A DNA stretch of 33,358 nucleotides. It comes from an uncultured Bacteroidia bacterium (GTDB lineage Bacteria; Bacteroidota; Bacteroidia; Bacteroidales; UBA932). The notes beneath the pieces are model-generated. The model had not been told where the DNA came from. It did not search any database and saw nothing but the letters and a program-made list of their open reading frames with translations. The stretch is from the NCBI GenBank assembly GCA_902796555.1, contig CADBPR010000020.1, positions 1-33,358 of the forward strand, in the 5' to 3' direction. The stretch's first letter is position 1, and every line of letters begins with the position of its first letter. Below are positions 24,976 to 32,439 of the stretch, one piece after another. Both the position numbers and the translations under genes were made by a program.

Positions 24976-24990
24976 AATTGTTTAAATTTG
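24960..24990 (+). promoter_or_regulatory. Promoter of the S26-PqqD-ABC operon
   Basis: TTG (24960-24962) and TAAATTTG (24983-24990) lie 20 bases apart. The -33 element is inside the end of the upstream peptidase gene. The -7 box ends only 4 bases before the ATG at 24995, so the mRNA is probably leaderless. Confidence 0.6.
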
Positions 24991-24994
24991 CGTC

Positions 24995-25513
24995 ATGGAA
25001 AAGCTGGTTCTGAACAATGACGTGTTCTTCGAACGGGTGGTGGCGATGCTTCGTGCCGGTCAGCGGGTGATTATCCCGGTGAAAGGCTACAGCATGCTCC
25101 CCTTCATCCGGGGGGGACGCGACTTGGTGGAACTGGAAGCCGCCGCCTGTTACGAGCCGGGGGACATCGTGCTTTTCCATGTGGGCGACCGCTATGTGAT
25201 GCACCGTCTGCAGCACATCCGGGACGGGGTGGCGGAGATGATGGGCGACGGGGTATACCGCGGCCGGGAACACTGCCCGGTCGGGGATATCTACGGGCGG
25301 GCCATCCGTATCGTGCGCGGCGGGAAAAAGGACATTGACCCCCGCAGCCCCCGTGAGCTGCGTCGGGCGGCCGTGTGGAAAAAGTATCTGCCGGCGCGCC
25401 GGTGGCTGCTGGCTTTGTACAAGCTGCTGCCGTGGAACTGGTGGCTCCTGTTTGAACAGCGGGCCGGCTGGTTCAAGGCGCATTTTTCCGCCCGCCGGAA
25501 GACCGCTTCCTGA
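24995..25513 (+). CDS. S24/S26 signal-peptidase-like serine protease
   Basis: The protein has 172 residues with the signal-peptidase fold signature. KGYSMLPFIRGGRDLV holds the nucleophile Ser33 followed by Met34. GDIVLFHVGDRYVMHRLQHI carries His70-Arg71 at the place where SipW/archaeal-type (S26B) enzymes have their catalytic histidine, rather than the lysine of bacterial LepB. A conserved MMGDG strand follows. There is no N-terminal membrane anchor; a short hydrophobic, Trp-rich stretch (RRWLLALYKLLPWNWWLLF, about 134-152) near the C-terminus may bind the membrane. A PqqD-family gene follows after 33 bases and an ABC transporter after that. By context it would cleave a peptide, but its substrate is not visible. 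Confidence 0.78.
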   Translation: MEKLVLNNDVFFERVVAMLRAGQRVIIPVKGYSMLPFIRGGRDLVELEAAACYEPGDIVLFHVGDRYVMHRLQHIRDGVAEMMGDGVYRGREHCPVGDIYGRAIRIVRGGKKDIDPRSPRELRRAAVWKKYLPARRWLLALYKLLPWNWWLLFEQRAGWFKAHFSARRKTAS

Positions 25514-25546
25514 AACAAAACCGAATCATCAAACGAAAACGAAGAT

Positions 25547-25813
25547 ATGAAAATCAAGAAAGGATTTGTGCTTCGCACCATCTGCGGGGAGCATGTGGTT
25601 TCGGGTGAAGGCCTCGACCAGGTGAATTTTTCCAAACTGGTCAGCCTGAATGAGACGGCCGCCTATCTGTGGGCTGCCGTTGAGGGGAAGGAATTTGATG
25701 CCGACACCTTGAAGGACCTCCTGCTGGAGCGTTACGAAGTGGCCGAAGACGTCGCCGCCCGTGACGCAGCCGCCCTGCTCGACAAATGGTCCGAAATGGG
25801 CCTGGTGGAGTGA
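25547..25813 (+). CDS. PqqD-family protein (RiPP recognition-element fold)
   Basis: This is a small cytoplasmic protein of 88 residues. The pattern FVLRTICGEHVVSGEG, SKLVSLNETAAYLWAAVEG and LLLERYEVAEDVAARDAAALLDKW is that of PqqD: three beta strands, then helices of a winged-helix. PqqD proteins bind leader peptides of ribosomally made, modified peptides and present them to enzymes. No modifying enzyme (radical SAM, cyclase) or precursor is in the neighbourhood, only a protease and an ABC transporter, so the partner peptide is unknown. Its stop overlaps the transporter's GTG start by 4 bases. Confidence 0.82.
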   Translation: MKIKKGFVLRTICGEHVVSGEGLDQVNFSKLVSLNETAAYLWAAVEGKEFDADTLKDLLLERYEVAEDVAARDAAALLDKWSEMGLVE

Positions 25814-27462
25814 AGTCGGTCGGGAAATATCTGAGATGGCTCTGGCAAAGTTCCGCCGGAGCCCGTGTACCGATTGTCCTGAACGTCCTGGCGGGATGCG
25901 TCAGCATCGGTCTGAACCTGTATTTCATCTGGCTGTCCAAGACGCTGGTGGACATCGCCACGGGCTCGCTGCAGGTGGAGGGCTATGATTCGCTGTTGTT
26001 CAATGCAGGGCTGCTGGTCGTGGTCATGCTGCTGCGTCTGGCCGTCAACGCCTATTCCTCCCGGCTGGAAAACCTGACGTTCTCCCGGATGAATTTCATC
26101 CTGCGGCAGCGTCTCTTCTCCAGCCTGCTGCAGTCTCAATGGCAGGGAAAGGAGAAAATGCATTCCGGGGACACCCTGAACCGGCTTTTCTCCGATGCCG
26201 ACCAGGTGACACGCGTCATTTGCCAGGAACTGCCGTCCTTCGTGACGACGCTGGTTCAGCTGGTGGCCGCCGTGATTTTCCTGGCGACGATGGATGCCCG
26301 GCTGGCCCTGGTACTGCTGTTGATAACCCCTTTCTTCCTGGCTTTCAGCAAGGTGTTTTTCCGGAAGGTCCGGACCTTGACCCGGGATATCCGGGAGAAC
26401 GAAAGCCGGGTCCAGAGCCATATCCAGGAAAGCCTGCAGCACAAGACGCTGCTCCAGTCCCTGGAACGGGAAGATTATGCGCAGGATTACCTGTCCCAGT
26501 TGCAGACAGATGAATACCGGCAGGTCGTCCGCCGGACCAACATCAATGTTTTCGCCCGGACCACCGTGTCCCTGGCCTTCGGCGCCGGCTATCTGGCCGC
26601 GCTGTTCTGGGGTGTTTTCGGCATTTATGAGGGGACGGTCACCTTCGGTGTCCTGACGGCTTTCCTCCAGCTGGTCGGTCAGGTCCAGGGCCCGTCTGTC
26701 CGCTTGACACGCCAGATTCCGGGCTTTGTCTATGCCACGGCTTCCATCGACCGGCTTGCCGAACTGGAGGATGCCCCGAAAGAAGAGGAAGGGGAGCCGA
26801 TTCGCCTTTCCGCACCTGCCGGGATTGCCTTCGACCAGGTTACGTTCCGTTATCCGGACGGCACCCGCAATGTCCTGGATGACTTCAGCTATGATTTCCG
26901 TCCCGGCTCCCGGACTGCCGTGCTGGGCGAAACCGGGGTGGGGAAGAGCACGATGATCCGGTTGGTCCTGTCTCTGTTGAAGCCCCTTTCCGGCACCGTC
27001 TGTCTTTATGACGGGCAGCAGCGGGTTCCGGTTTCCGCCCGTTCCCGCGTCAACCTGGTCTATGTCCCGCAGGGCAATTCCCTTTTCAGCGGGACCATCC
27101 GTGACAACCTGCTCCTGGGCGATCCGGATGCCTCGGATGAGGCGATGTGGCAGGCTTTGGACTGTGCCGCCGCCGGTTTTGTCCGGACCCTGGACAAGGG
27201 CCTGGATACCGTCTGCGGGGAAGGGGGTGCCGGACTGAGCGAGGGGCAGGCCCAGCGTATCGCCATTGCCCGCGGGCTGCTGCGCCCGGGTTCCGTCCTG
27301 CTGCTGGACGAATTCAGCTCTTCCCTGGACCCTGAAACCGAATCCCGGCTGATGAAAAATCTCACGGCGGGCTGTCCCGGGAAGACCATGGTCTTCATTA
27401 CCCACCGTGAGAAAATCGCTGATTATTGTGATGCGGTCCTCAGACTATCTGAGGCCTCCTAG
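25810..27462 (+). CDS. ABC transporter, fused permease and ATPase (exporter type)
   Basis: This is an inner-membrane ABC half-transporter of 550 residues, probably a dimeric exporter. I take GTG 25810, which overlaps the PqqD stop (GTGA); an ATG at 25786 in frame would extend 8 residues into that gene. Six membrane helices occupy about residues 15-300. The ATPase has Walker A GETGVGKST (373-381), Q-loop YVPQGNS, signature LSEGQ (476-480, usually LSGGQ), Walker B with catalytic Glu (LLLDE, Glu501) and H-loop His532. There is no C39 peptidase domain, so leader removal could fall to the S26-like protein. Cargo unknown; a peptide is suggested by context. The 3' end overlaps pdxA tail to tail by 23 bases. 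Confidence 0.9.
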   Translation: MKSVGKYLRWLWQSSAGARVPIVLNVLAGCVSIGLNLYFIWLSKTLVDIATGSLQVEGYDSLLFNAGLLVVVMLLRLAVNAYSSRLENLTFSRMNFILRQRLFSSLLQSQWQGKEKMHSGDTLNRLFSDADQVTRVICQELPSFVTTLVQLVAAVIFLATMDARLALVLLLITPFFLAFSKVFFRKVRTLTRDIRENESRVQSHIQESLQHKTLLQSLEREDYAQDYLSQLQTDEYRQVVRRTNINVFARTTVSLAFGAGYLAALFWGVFGIYEGTVTFGVLTAFLQLVGQVQGPSVRLTRQIPGFVYATASIDRLAELEDAPKEEEGEPIRLSAPAGIAFDQVTFRYPDGTRNVLDDFSYDFRPGSRTAVLGETGVGKSTMIRLVLSLLKPLSGTVCLYDGQQRVPVSARSRVNLVYVPQGNSLFSGTIRDNLLLGDPDASDEAMWQALDCAAAGFVRTLDKGLDTVCGEGGAGLSEGQAQRIAIARGLLRPGSVLLLDEFSSSLDPETESRLMKNLTAGCPGKTMVFITHREKIADYCDAVLRLSEAS

Positions 27463-28525
27463 AACCCTTTTCTTCGGGCTCCTGGTTCTTTTCCTTCATC
27501 TTTCCTTCCTGCAGCCGTGCATAGGCCGCCCGGCTCTTGTAGATATCGATGGCCCGGAAAATGGCGCTCATCATCGAGCGCGGGTCCGCGACGTCGCGGC
27601 CGGCCATATCGTAGGCGGTACCGTGGTCCGGTGACGTACGGACGTAGGGGAGTCCGGCTGTGTAGTTGACGCCGTCCTCGAAGGAAAGCGCCTTGAACGG
27701 CGCCAGGCCTTGGTCGTGGTACATGGCCAGCGTGGCGTCGTATCGGGAATAGTGCCCCAGGCCGAAATACCCGTCGGGGGAGTAGGGACCGTAGGCGAGG
27801 ATGCCTTCCGCCTGGGCCGCTTCGACAGCCGGCAGGATGATGCGCTGTTCCTCGTCACCAAGCAGACCGCCGTCCCCGCAGTGAGGATTCAGGCCGAGTA
27901 CGGCGATGGTGGGCCGGTCCACGCCGAAATCCTGTTTGAGGGACTGGTTCATCAGCCGCAGCTTGCCGAGGATTTTCTCCACCGTGATGCTGGCGGGCAC
28001 GTCCTTCAGGGGAATATGGCCCGTCACCACACCGACCTTGATGCGGTCGCTGACCATAATCATGGCGACATCCTTCACCCCGAACTTGTTCTGCAGGTAC
28101 TCCGTGTGGCCGGTATAGCCGAAGCCCTCCTTGTCCATCGCGCGCTTGTTGATGGGGGCGGTCACCAAGACGTCAATCAGTCCTTCTTTGAGGTCTTCCA
28201 CGGCCCGTTCGAGGGCCGTCATGGCGGATTTGGCCGCCTCCGGCGTGGACTGTCCCGGCTCTACGTAGACCGTTTCCGGCAGGCAGTTGACGATGTTGAT
28301 TTTCCGGGCCTTCGCGTCCTTGGCGGAGTTGATTACATAGGTGTCCAGCTGCTCGATGTTGTGCAGCTGTTTCCGGTAGAAACCGAAAATCTTGGAGGAC
28401 CCGTAGATGACCGGGGTGAATCCGTCCAGAATCCGCGCGTCGGCCAGCGATTTGATGATGACTTCGTATCCGATTCCGTTGCCGTCTCCTTGGGAGATGC
28501 CGACAACCAGTTTGTTGTTGATCAT
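27440..28525 (-). CDS. pdxA: 4-hydroxythreonine-4-phosphate dehydrogenase
   Basis: PdxA oxidises 4-phosphohydroxy-L-threonine with NAD in the DXP-dependent pyridoxal-5'-phosphate pathway, in the cytoplasm. The 361-residue protein shows the three metal-binding histidines in their standard contexts: GHIPL (His170), LNPHCGDGG (His215) and MYHDQGL (His270), plus GYTGHTEYL and the C-terminal VRTSPDHGTAYD. The final 20 residues (KEKNQEPEEKGSRRPQIV) are a charged tail partly encoded in the 23-base overlap with the transporter gene. The start ATG at 28525 overlaps the rnhA stop by 4 bases, so it is the second gene of an rnhA-pdxA unit. Confidence 0.94.
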   Translation of the reverse strand: MINNKLVVGISQGDGNGIGYEVIIKSLADARILDGFTPVIYGSSKIFGFYRKQLHNIEQLDTYVINSAKDAKARKINIVNCLPETVYVEPGQSTPEAAKSAMTALERAVEDLKEGLIDVLVTAPINKRAMDKEGFGYTGHTEYLQNKFGVKDVAMIMVSDRIKVGVVTGHIPLKDVPASITVEKILGKLRLMNQSLKQDFGVDRPTIAVLGLNPHCGDGGLLGDEEQRIILPAVEAAQAEGILAYGPYSPDGYFGLGHYSRYDATLAMYHDQGLAPFKALSFEDGVNYTAGLPYVRTSPDHGTAYDMAGRDVADPRSMMSAIFRAIDIYKSRAAYARLQEGKMKEKNQEPEEKGSRRPQIV

Positions 28526-29010
28526 ATATCCAAAAGTGTAGTTGTACTATCCATGTAACCCTTGTCTTCGGGCAGTTCCGCCTGGTGGTAGGCCGCCACG
28601 GCCAGGCGGTCGCAGCGCTCGTTTTCGGGATGCCCGGCATGGCCCTTCACCCAATGGAAGGTAACCCTGTGCCGGCGCCACAGGGGGAGGAAACGCTGCC
28701 AGAGGTCGACGTTCTTGACCTTGTTGAAACCCTTCCGTTCCCAGTTGAGCAGCCAGCCCTCGTTAATCGCCTTCACCACGTAGGTGGAATCGCTCCAGAC
28801 CTCCACGACGGCCTGCTCCCAGCGGATGGCGGACAGACCCTCGATGACGGCGAGCAGCTCCATCCGGTTGTTGGTGGTGCAGGCGAAGCCGCCGCTGAGT
28901 TCCTTTTCGTGGCCGGCGCAGCGCAATACGACGCCGTAACCGCCCGGACCGGGATTGCCGCTGGCCGCCCCGTCGGTAAATAAGAAAATCGTCGGTCTTT
29001 CCGGATTCAT
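28522..29010 (-). CDS. rnhA: Ribonuclease HI
   Basis: This enzyme cuts the RNA strand of RNA-DNA hybrids. The 162-residue protein carries all the catalytic residues: Asp13 (FTDGAASGNPGPGG), Glu51 (NNRMELLAV), Asp74 (EVWSDSTYVV), His124 (WVKGHAGHPEN) and Asp134 (ERCDRLA). It has the E. coli-type basic handle region (WERKGFNKVKN) and no N-terminal hybrid-binding domain, so it is the type 1 short form. Length is slightly above E. coli RnhA because of a short C-terminal tail. It leads pdxA, which it overlaps by 4 bases. Confidence 0.95.
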   Translation of the reverse strand: MNPERPTIFLFTDGAASGNPGPGGYGVVLRCAGHEKELSGGFACTTNNRMELLAVIEGLSAIRWEQAVVEVWSDSTYVVKAINEGWLLNWERKGFNKVKNVDLWQRFLPLWRRHRVTFHWVKGHAGHPENERCDRLAVAAYHQAELPEDKGYMDSTTTLLDI

Positions 29011-29047
29011 TTTTACAAAAAATAGGTTTAGGCGTCGTTTTTCCTTG

Positions 29048-29080
29048 CAAAGTTAATCATTTTCATTTGGGAAAGTGAAA
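29048..29080 (-). promoter_or_regulatory. Promoter of rnhA-pdxA
   Basis: On the minus strand TAACTTTG (29055 to 29048) fits the -7 consensus, with TTTC (29080 to 29077) 21 bases upstream as a -33 element. The -7 box ends 37 bases before the rnhA ATG. It overlaps the -33 region of the divergent capsule promoter, so the two may interfere. Confidence 0.5.
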
Positions 29081-29097
29081 TTTTAGGCGTATTTTTG
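29066..29097 (+). promoter_or_regulatory. Promoter of the capsule export operon
   Basis: TTTG (29066-29069) and TATTTTTG (29090-29097) are 20 bases apart, a full consensus match. Transcription would start near 29103, leaving a leader of about 45 bases before the ATG at 29149. Confidence 0.65.
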
Positions 29098-29111
29098 CAA
29101 ACTGATAGATT

Positions 29112-29162
29112 ATGTCTTCCGCTTACGGAAGCAGCAAAAAAGACAAGTATGAAGAAATTTAG
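29112..29162 (+). promoter_or_regulatory. Leader with a possible 16-codon ORF and a hairpin before the Wza-like gene
   Basis: ATG 29112 opens a 16-codon frame (MSSAYGSSKKDKYEEI) that stops at 29160-29162, overlapping the Wza-like start (29149) in another frame. CTTCCG (29116-29121) and CGGAAG (29126-29131) form a perfect 6-bp stem with a 4-base loop at its 5' end. Translation of the leader could therefore affect the main start. This is a structural observation; no function is shown. Confidence 0.35.
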
Positions 29163-29970
29163 ATTCGTCGCACTGCTGGCCCTGGTCGCTGCGCTCTGCT
29201 CTTGCAGCAGCCAGACCTACAAGAATATCAATTATCTGCAGGATATCCAGCGCGATACGGTCATGGCCCTGAATACCTCGGAAGGTATCAAGGTGCAGCC
29301 CAAGGATATGATTTCCATCGTCGTCTCCGGACGCGATCCCAAACTGGCCGCCCAGTTCAACCTGGTGAACGTTTCCTATCAGGCCGGTTCCGAAACCGGG
29401 CTTAACGGCGGTTATCAGCGCCTGATGGGCTATTCCGTCAACACGGACGGCACCATCGATTTCCCGGTACTGGGCAAGGTGAAAGTGGCCGGGCTGAACC
29501 GCTGGGAAGTGGCCAGTAAAATCAAGCAGGAACTGGACGGACGCGGTCTGCTGAAAGACGCCGTCGTCATCGTGGAGTTCCTCAATTTCAAGATTTCCGT
29601 ACTGGGTGAAGTGGCCCGCCCCGGCACCTATACCATCTCCGGTGACCGTATTAACATCTTCGAAGCCCTTTCCCTGGCCGGCGACCTGACGATTTTCGGC
29701 AAGCGTGACTGCGTGCGGGTCTCCCGCGAGCAGAACGGGATGCGCAAGGTGTTCGTCCTGGACCTCCGCGACTCCGATGTCCTGGTCAATGAAGAGGCCT
29801 ATTACCTCCAGCAGAACGACGTGGTCTATGTCGAGCCGAACAAGGTTCGCGCCGGCCAGTCCACTATCAATGAAAACAATTTCCGTTCGGTCAGCTTCTG
29901 GGTGTCCATCGGTTCCGTGCTCGTGAGCACGGCCAACCTTGTGGCGACCATCATCAGCAAGACCAAATAA
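29149..29970 (+). CDS. Wza-like polysaccharide export outer-membrane lipoprotein (Poly_export/SLBB)
   Basis: This protein forms the outer-membrane exit channel for surface polysaccharide. The ATG at 29149 opens 273 residues with a lipoprotein signal (MKKFRFVALLALVAALCSC; Cys19 or Cys17). The Poly_export domain (YSVNTDGTIDFPVLGKVKVAGLNRWEVASKIKQ) is at about 95-155 and an SLBB domain (ISVLGEVARPGTYTISGDRINIFEALSLAGD) at about 147-190. A hydrophobic C-terminal helix (FWVSIGSVLVSTANLVATII) could span the membrane. It is shorter than E. coli Wza (about 380 residues), as usual for Bacteroidota. The Wzc-like kinase follows after 9 bases. Confidence 0.92.
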   Translation: MKKFRFVALLALVAALCSCSSQTYKNINYLQDIQRDTVMALNTSEGIKVQPKDMISIVVSGRDPKLAAQFNLVNVSYQAGSETGLNGGYQRLMGYSVNTDGTIDFPVLGKVKVAGLNRWEVASKIKQELDGRGLLKDAVVIVEFLNFKISVLGEVARPGTYTISGDRINIFEALSLAGDLTIFGKRDCVRVSREQNGMRKVFVLDLRDSDVLVNEEAYYLQQNDVVYVEPNKVRAGQSTINENNFRSVSFWVSIGSVLVSTANLVATIISKTK

Positions 29971-29979
29971 ACGACGTCT

Positions 29980-32436
29980 ATGGAAGAGAATTTCAACACC
30001 CGGCGGGCAACCTGGAACAGCAATCCCGAAGAAGAGAATTCGCTGCAGTTGGCAGATATCTGGGCCATTTTCTGGAACAACCGGATTTGGTATATCATCT
30101 CTGTTGCCCTATGCCTGTTTATCGCGCTTTTCTATTGGTATCGTACCCCGAAGACCTTCAGCCGTTCCGCCAAAGTCATCGTGGACGAAAGCGCTGAGAA
30201 TTCGACCATGCGGGACTTGGCGTCCTTCGCCTCCAATATGTCCCGTTACCGCTACAACAGCGGCAACAATGTTTACAATGAACTGCAGGCCTTTACCTCT
30301 CCCGACCTCATGCAGAAGGTCGTGGAGCGGCTGGGATATGAGACGCGTTACGTCGAATACCAGTTCCTCCGCAGCCGCGAACTCTTCACCAATTCGCCGG
30401 TCGAGATGGTGCTGATGGGCGGCAATCCCCGCGATTATTTCGCCTTTACCCTGCATAAGACCGGTCCGGACGCTTTCGAAATCAAAGACGTCCGCGTCGG
30501 CAACCAGGAACTGGGCCGGAAAGTAAAATATACCGGTCATCTGACCGATACCCTGTCCGTTGCCGAGCTGGGTACCTTCGCCCTGTTCCCGACCCTGCAG
30601 ATTGAAAAATGGGAAAAGGACATCCGCATCTCCTGGTCCAATTCCATGGCCATGGCCAAGGCTTATGACCGCAGTCTGGACGCTTCCCTGTCCGACAAGC
30701 AGTCCTCCGTGGTGGTGCTGACCCTGACCGACCGTTTCCCGGCCCGTGCCGAGAAGATTATCAATACGCTGATTGACGTCTACAACACCGAGTGGATCCG
30801 CAACAAGAACAAGGCGGCCGAGAACACGACGAAGTTCATCAACGAGCGTCTGGACGTTATCCAGAAGGAACTCGGCGGCGTGGAGCAGGACCTGCGCCAG
30901 TACAAGGAGCAGAACAAGATTACGGATATCGCCGCGGTCTCCAATGCTTATCTGCAGGAATCCACCCAGTATGCCAACAAGTTCTTCGAGGTGAACAACC
31001 AGTTGCAAACCGCGAAATACATCCGCGATTATCTGGTGGACCCGTCCCGCAGTAACGACCTGATTCCGGCCAATATCGGCCTGCAGGATGCTGGCATCGG
31101 CACGCAGATTACAACGTATAACAACAGTTTGATTGAACGCAACAATCTGATTACCCAGAGTAGTTCGGACAACCCGCTCGTCCGGCAGATGACGGCGACG
31201 ATTGACCAACTGCGCATCGCCATCAAGCGGTCCATCGACAACTTGATTACCACCCTGCAGATTCAGGCGAACCAGATTGAGAAGCAGGAGAACGACGTGC
31301 TCCGCAAGATTGCTTCCGCCTCCGGTCAGGAACTCCACCTGCTGTCCATCGAGCGTCAGCAGAAAGTGAAGGAACAGCTCTATATCTACTTGCTCCAGAA
31401 GCGTGAAGAGAACGAAATAGCGGCCCTGGTGAACGTGGGCAATACCCGTGTCATCATGGAACCGAACGGCGGTTCCGCCCCGGTAGCCCCCCGGATGAAC
31501 ATGATTCTGCTTGTGGCCCTCGTTCTGGGTCTGGGTATTCCTTTCGCGGTGTTCTTCCTGATGAACCAGATGAATACGAAGGTGGGCAGCCGCTCCGATA
31601 TCAGCAAATTGGATACGCCGTTCCTGGCTGAGATTCCGCAGATGGGTATCAAGGGGAACTGGTTCCAACGGCTTCGTACGAACCGTTACAATGACAGCAA
31701 TACCCGTATTGTCGTCCAGGCAGGACGGCGGGATATGATGAACGAGGCCTTCCGCGTGCTGCGTACCAACCTCGACATCATGACATCCAGTTCGGAAGGC
31801 TGTCACAAGATTATGGTGACGTCCTTCAACCCCAACGCCGGTAAGACCTTCATCATCATGAACATGGCCTCTACGATGGCGCTGAAGGGCTCCAAAGTCC
31901 TCCTCCTGGACCTTGACCTCCGCAAAGCGACCCTGTCCAAGGCGCTGAATGAGAACCACACCGGTGTGGCGGCTTACTTGAGCGGAAAGGTCAGTTCCTT
32001 CCGGGATTACATCCTTCCGATTCAGGACAACCTGTCCCTGCTGCCGGTCGGTGCATTGCCGCCGAACCCTGCCGAACTCCTCGTTTCCGATAAGTTCGAA
32101 GCGATGGTTGCTTCGCTGGCCAAGGATTACGACTATATCTTCATCGACTGTCCTCCGGTGGACATCGTGGCCGATACGGGTATCATTGCCAAGAGTGCCG
32201 ACATCACCATCTTCGTGATGCGTGCCGGTCTGTTCGACAAGCGCGCCCTCCCGGCTGTCCAGGAACTCTACGAAAGCGGCAAGTACAACCGGATGACCAT
32301 TATCCTCAACGGCGTCGACGCCTCCGGAAACCGTCACTACGGTTATGGCGGTTACGGTTACGGCGGCTATGGCTACGGATATGGTTATGGCTACGGCTAC
32401 GGTTACGGCTACGGCGAGACCGACGACGAAAGCTAG
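29980..32436 (+). CDS. Wzc-like polysaccharide co-polymerase / bacterial tyrosine kinase
   Basis: This inner-membrane protein controls polysaccharide chain length and export and phosphorylates itself on tyrosines. The 818-residue protein has a first TM (about 38-58), a Wzz-type periplasmic region with long coiled coils, a GNVR-like end, a second TM (about 506-530), and a cytoplasmic BY-kinase domain: Walker A NPNAGKT (Lys622), Walker A' VLLLDLDLRKA, Walker B IFIDCPP (Asp723). The tail is an unusual run of 12 tyrosines alternating with glycine (787-811), ending ETDDES; these are the expected phosphorylation sites. A CpsB-type phosphatase gene follows after 3 bases, completing the kinase-phosphatase pair. 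Confidence 0.93.
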   Translation: MEENFNTRRATWNSNPEEENSLQLADIWAIFWNNRIWYIISVALCLFIALFYWYRTPKTFSRSAKVIVDESAENSTMRDLASFASNMSRYRYNSGNNVYNELQAFTSPDLMQKVVERLGYETRYVEYQFLRSRELFTNSPVEMVLMGGNPRDYFAFTLHKTGPDAFEIKDVRVGNQELGRKVKYTGHLTDTLSVAELGTFALFPTLQIEKWEKDIRISWSNSMAMAKAYDRSLDASLSDKQSSVVVLTLTDRFPARAEKIINTLIDVYNTEWIRNKNKAAENTTKFINERLDVIQKELGGVEQDLRQYKEQNKITDIAAVSNAYLQESTQYANKFFEVNNQLQTAKYIRDYLVDPSRSNDLIPANIGLQDAGIGTQITTYNNSLIERNNLITQSSSDNPLVRQMTATIDQLRIAIKRSIDNLITTLQIQANQIEKQENDVLRKIASASGQELHLLSIERQQKVKEQLYIYLLQKREENEIAALVNVGNTRVIMEPNGGSAPVAPRMNMILLVALVLGLGIPFAVFFLMNQMNTKVGSRSDISKLDTPFLAEIPQMGIKGNWFQRLRTNRYNDSNTRIVVQAGRRDMMNEAFRVLRTNLDIMTSSSEGCHKIMVTSFNPNAGKTFIIMNMASTMALKGSKVLLLDLDLRKATLSKALNENHTGVAAYLSGKVSSFRDYILPIQDNLSLLPVGALPPNPAELLVSDKFEAMVASLAKDYDYIFIDCPPVDIVADTGIIAKSADITIFVMRAGLFDKRALPAVQELYESGKYNRMTIILNGVDASGNRHYGYGGYGYGGYGYGYGYGYGYGYGYGETDDES
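32338..32412 (+). repeat. Short tandem Gly-Tyr codon repeat at the 3' end of the kinase gene
   Basis: Seventy-five bases of alternating GGN and TAY codons encode 12 Tyr and 13 Gly. The hexamer GGYTAY recurs with small third-base differences, so copy number could change by slippage without shifting the frame. Confidence 0.8.
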
Positions 32437-32439
32437 CAG

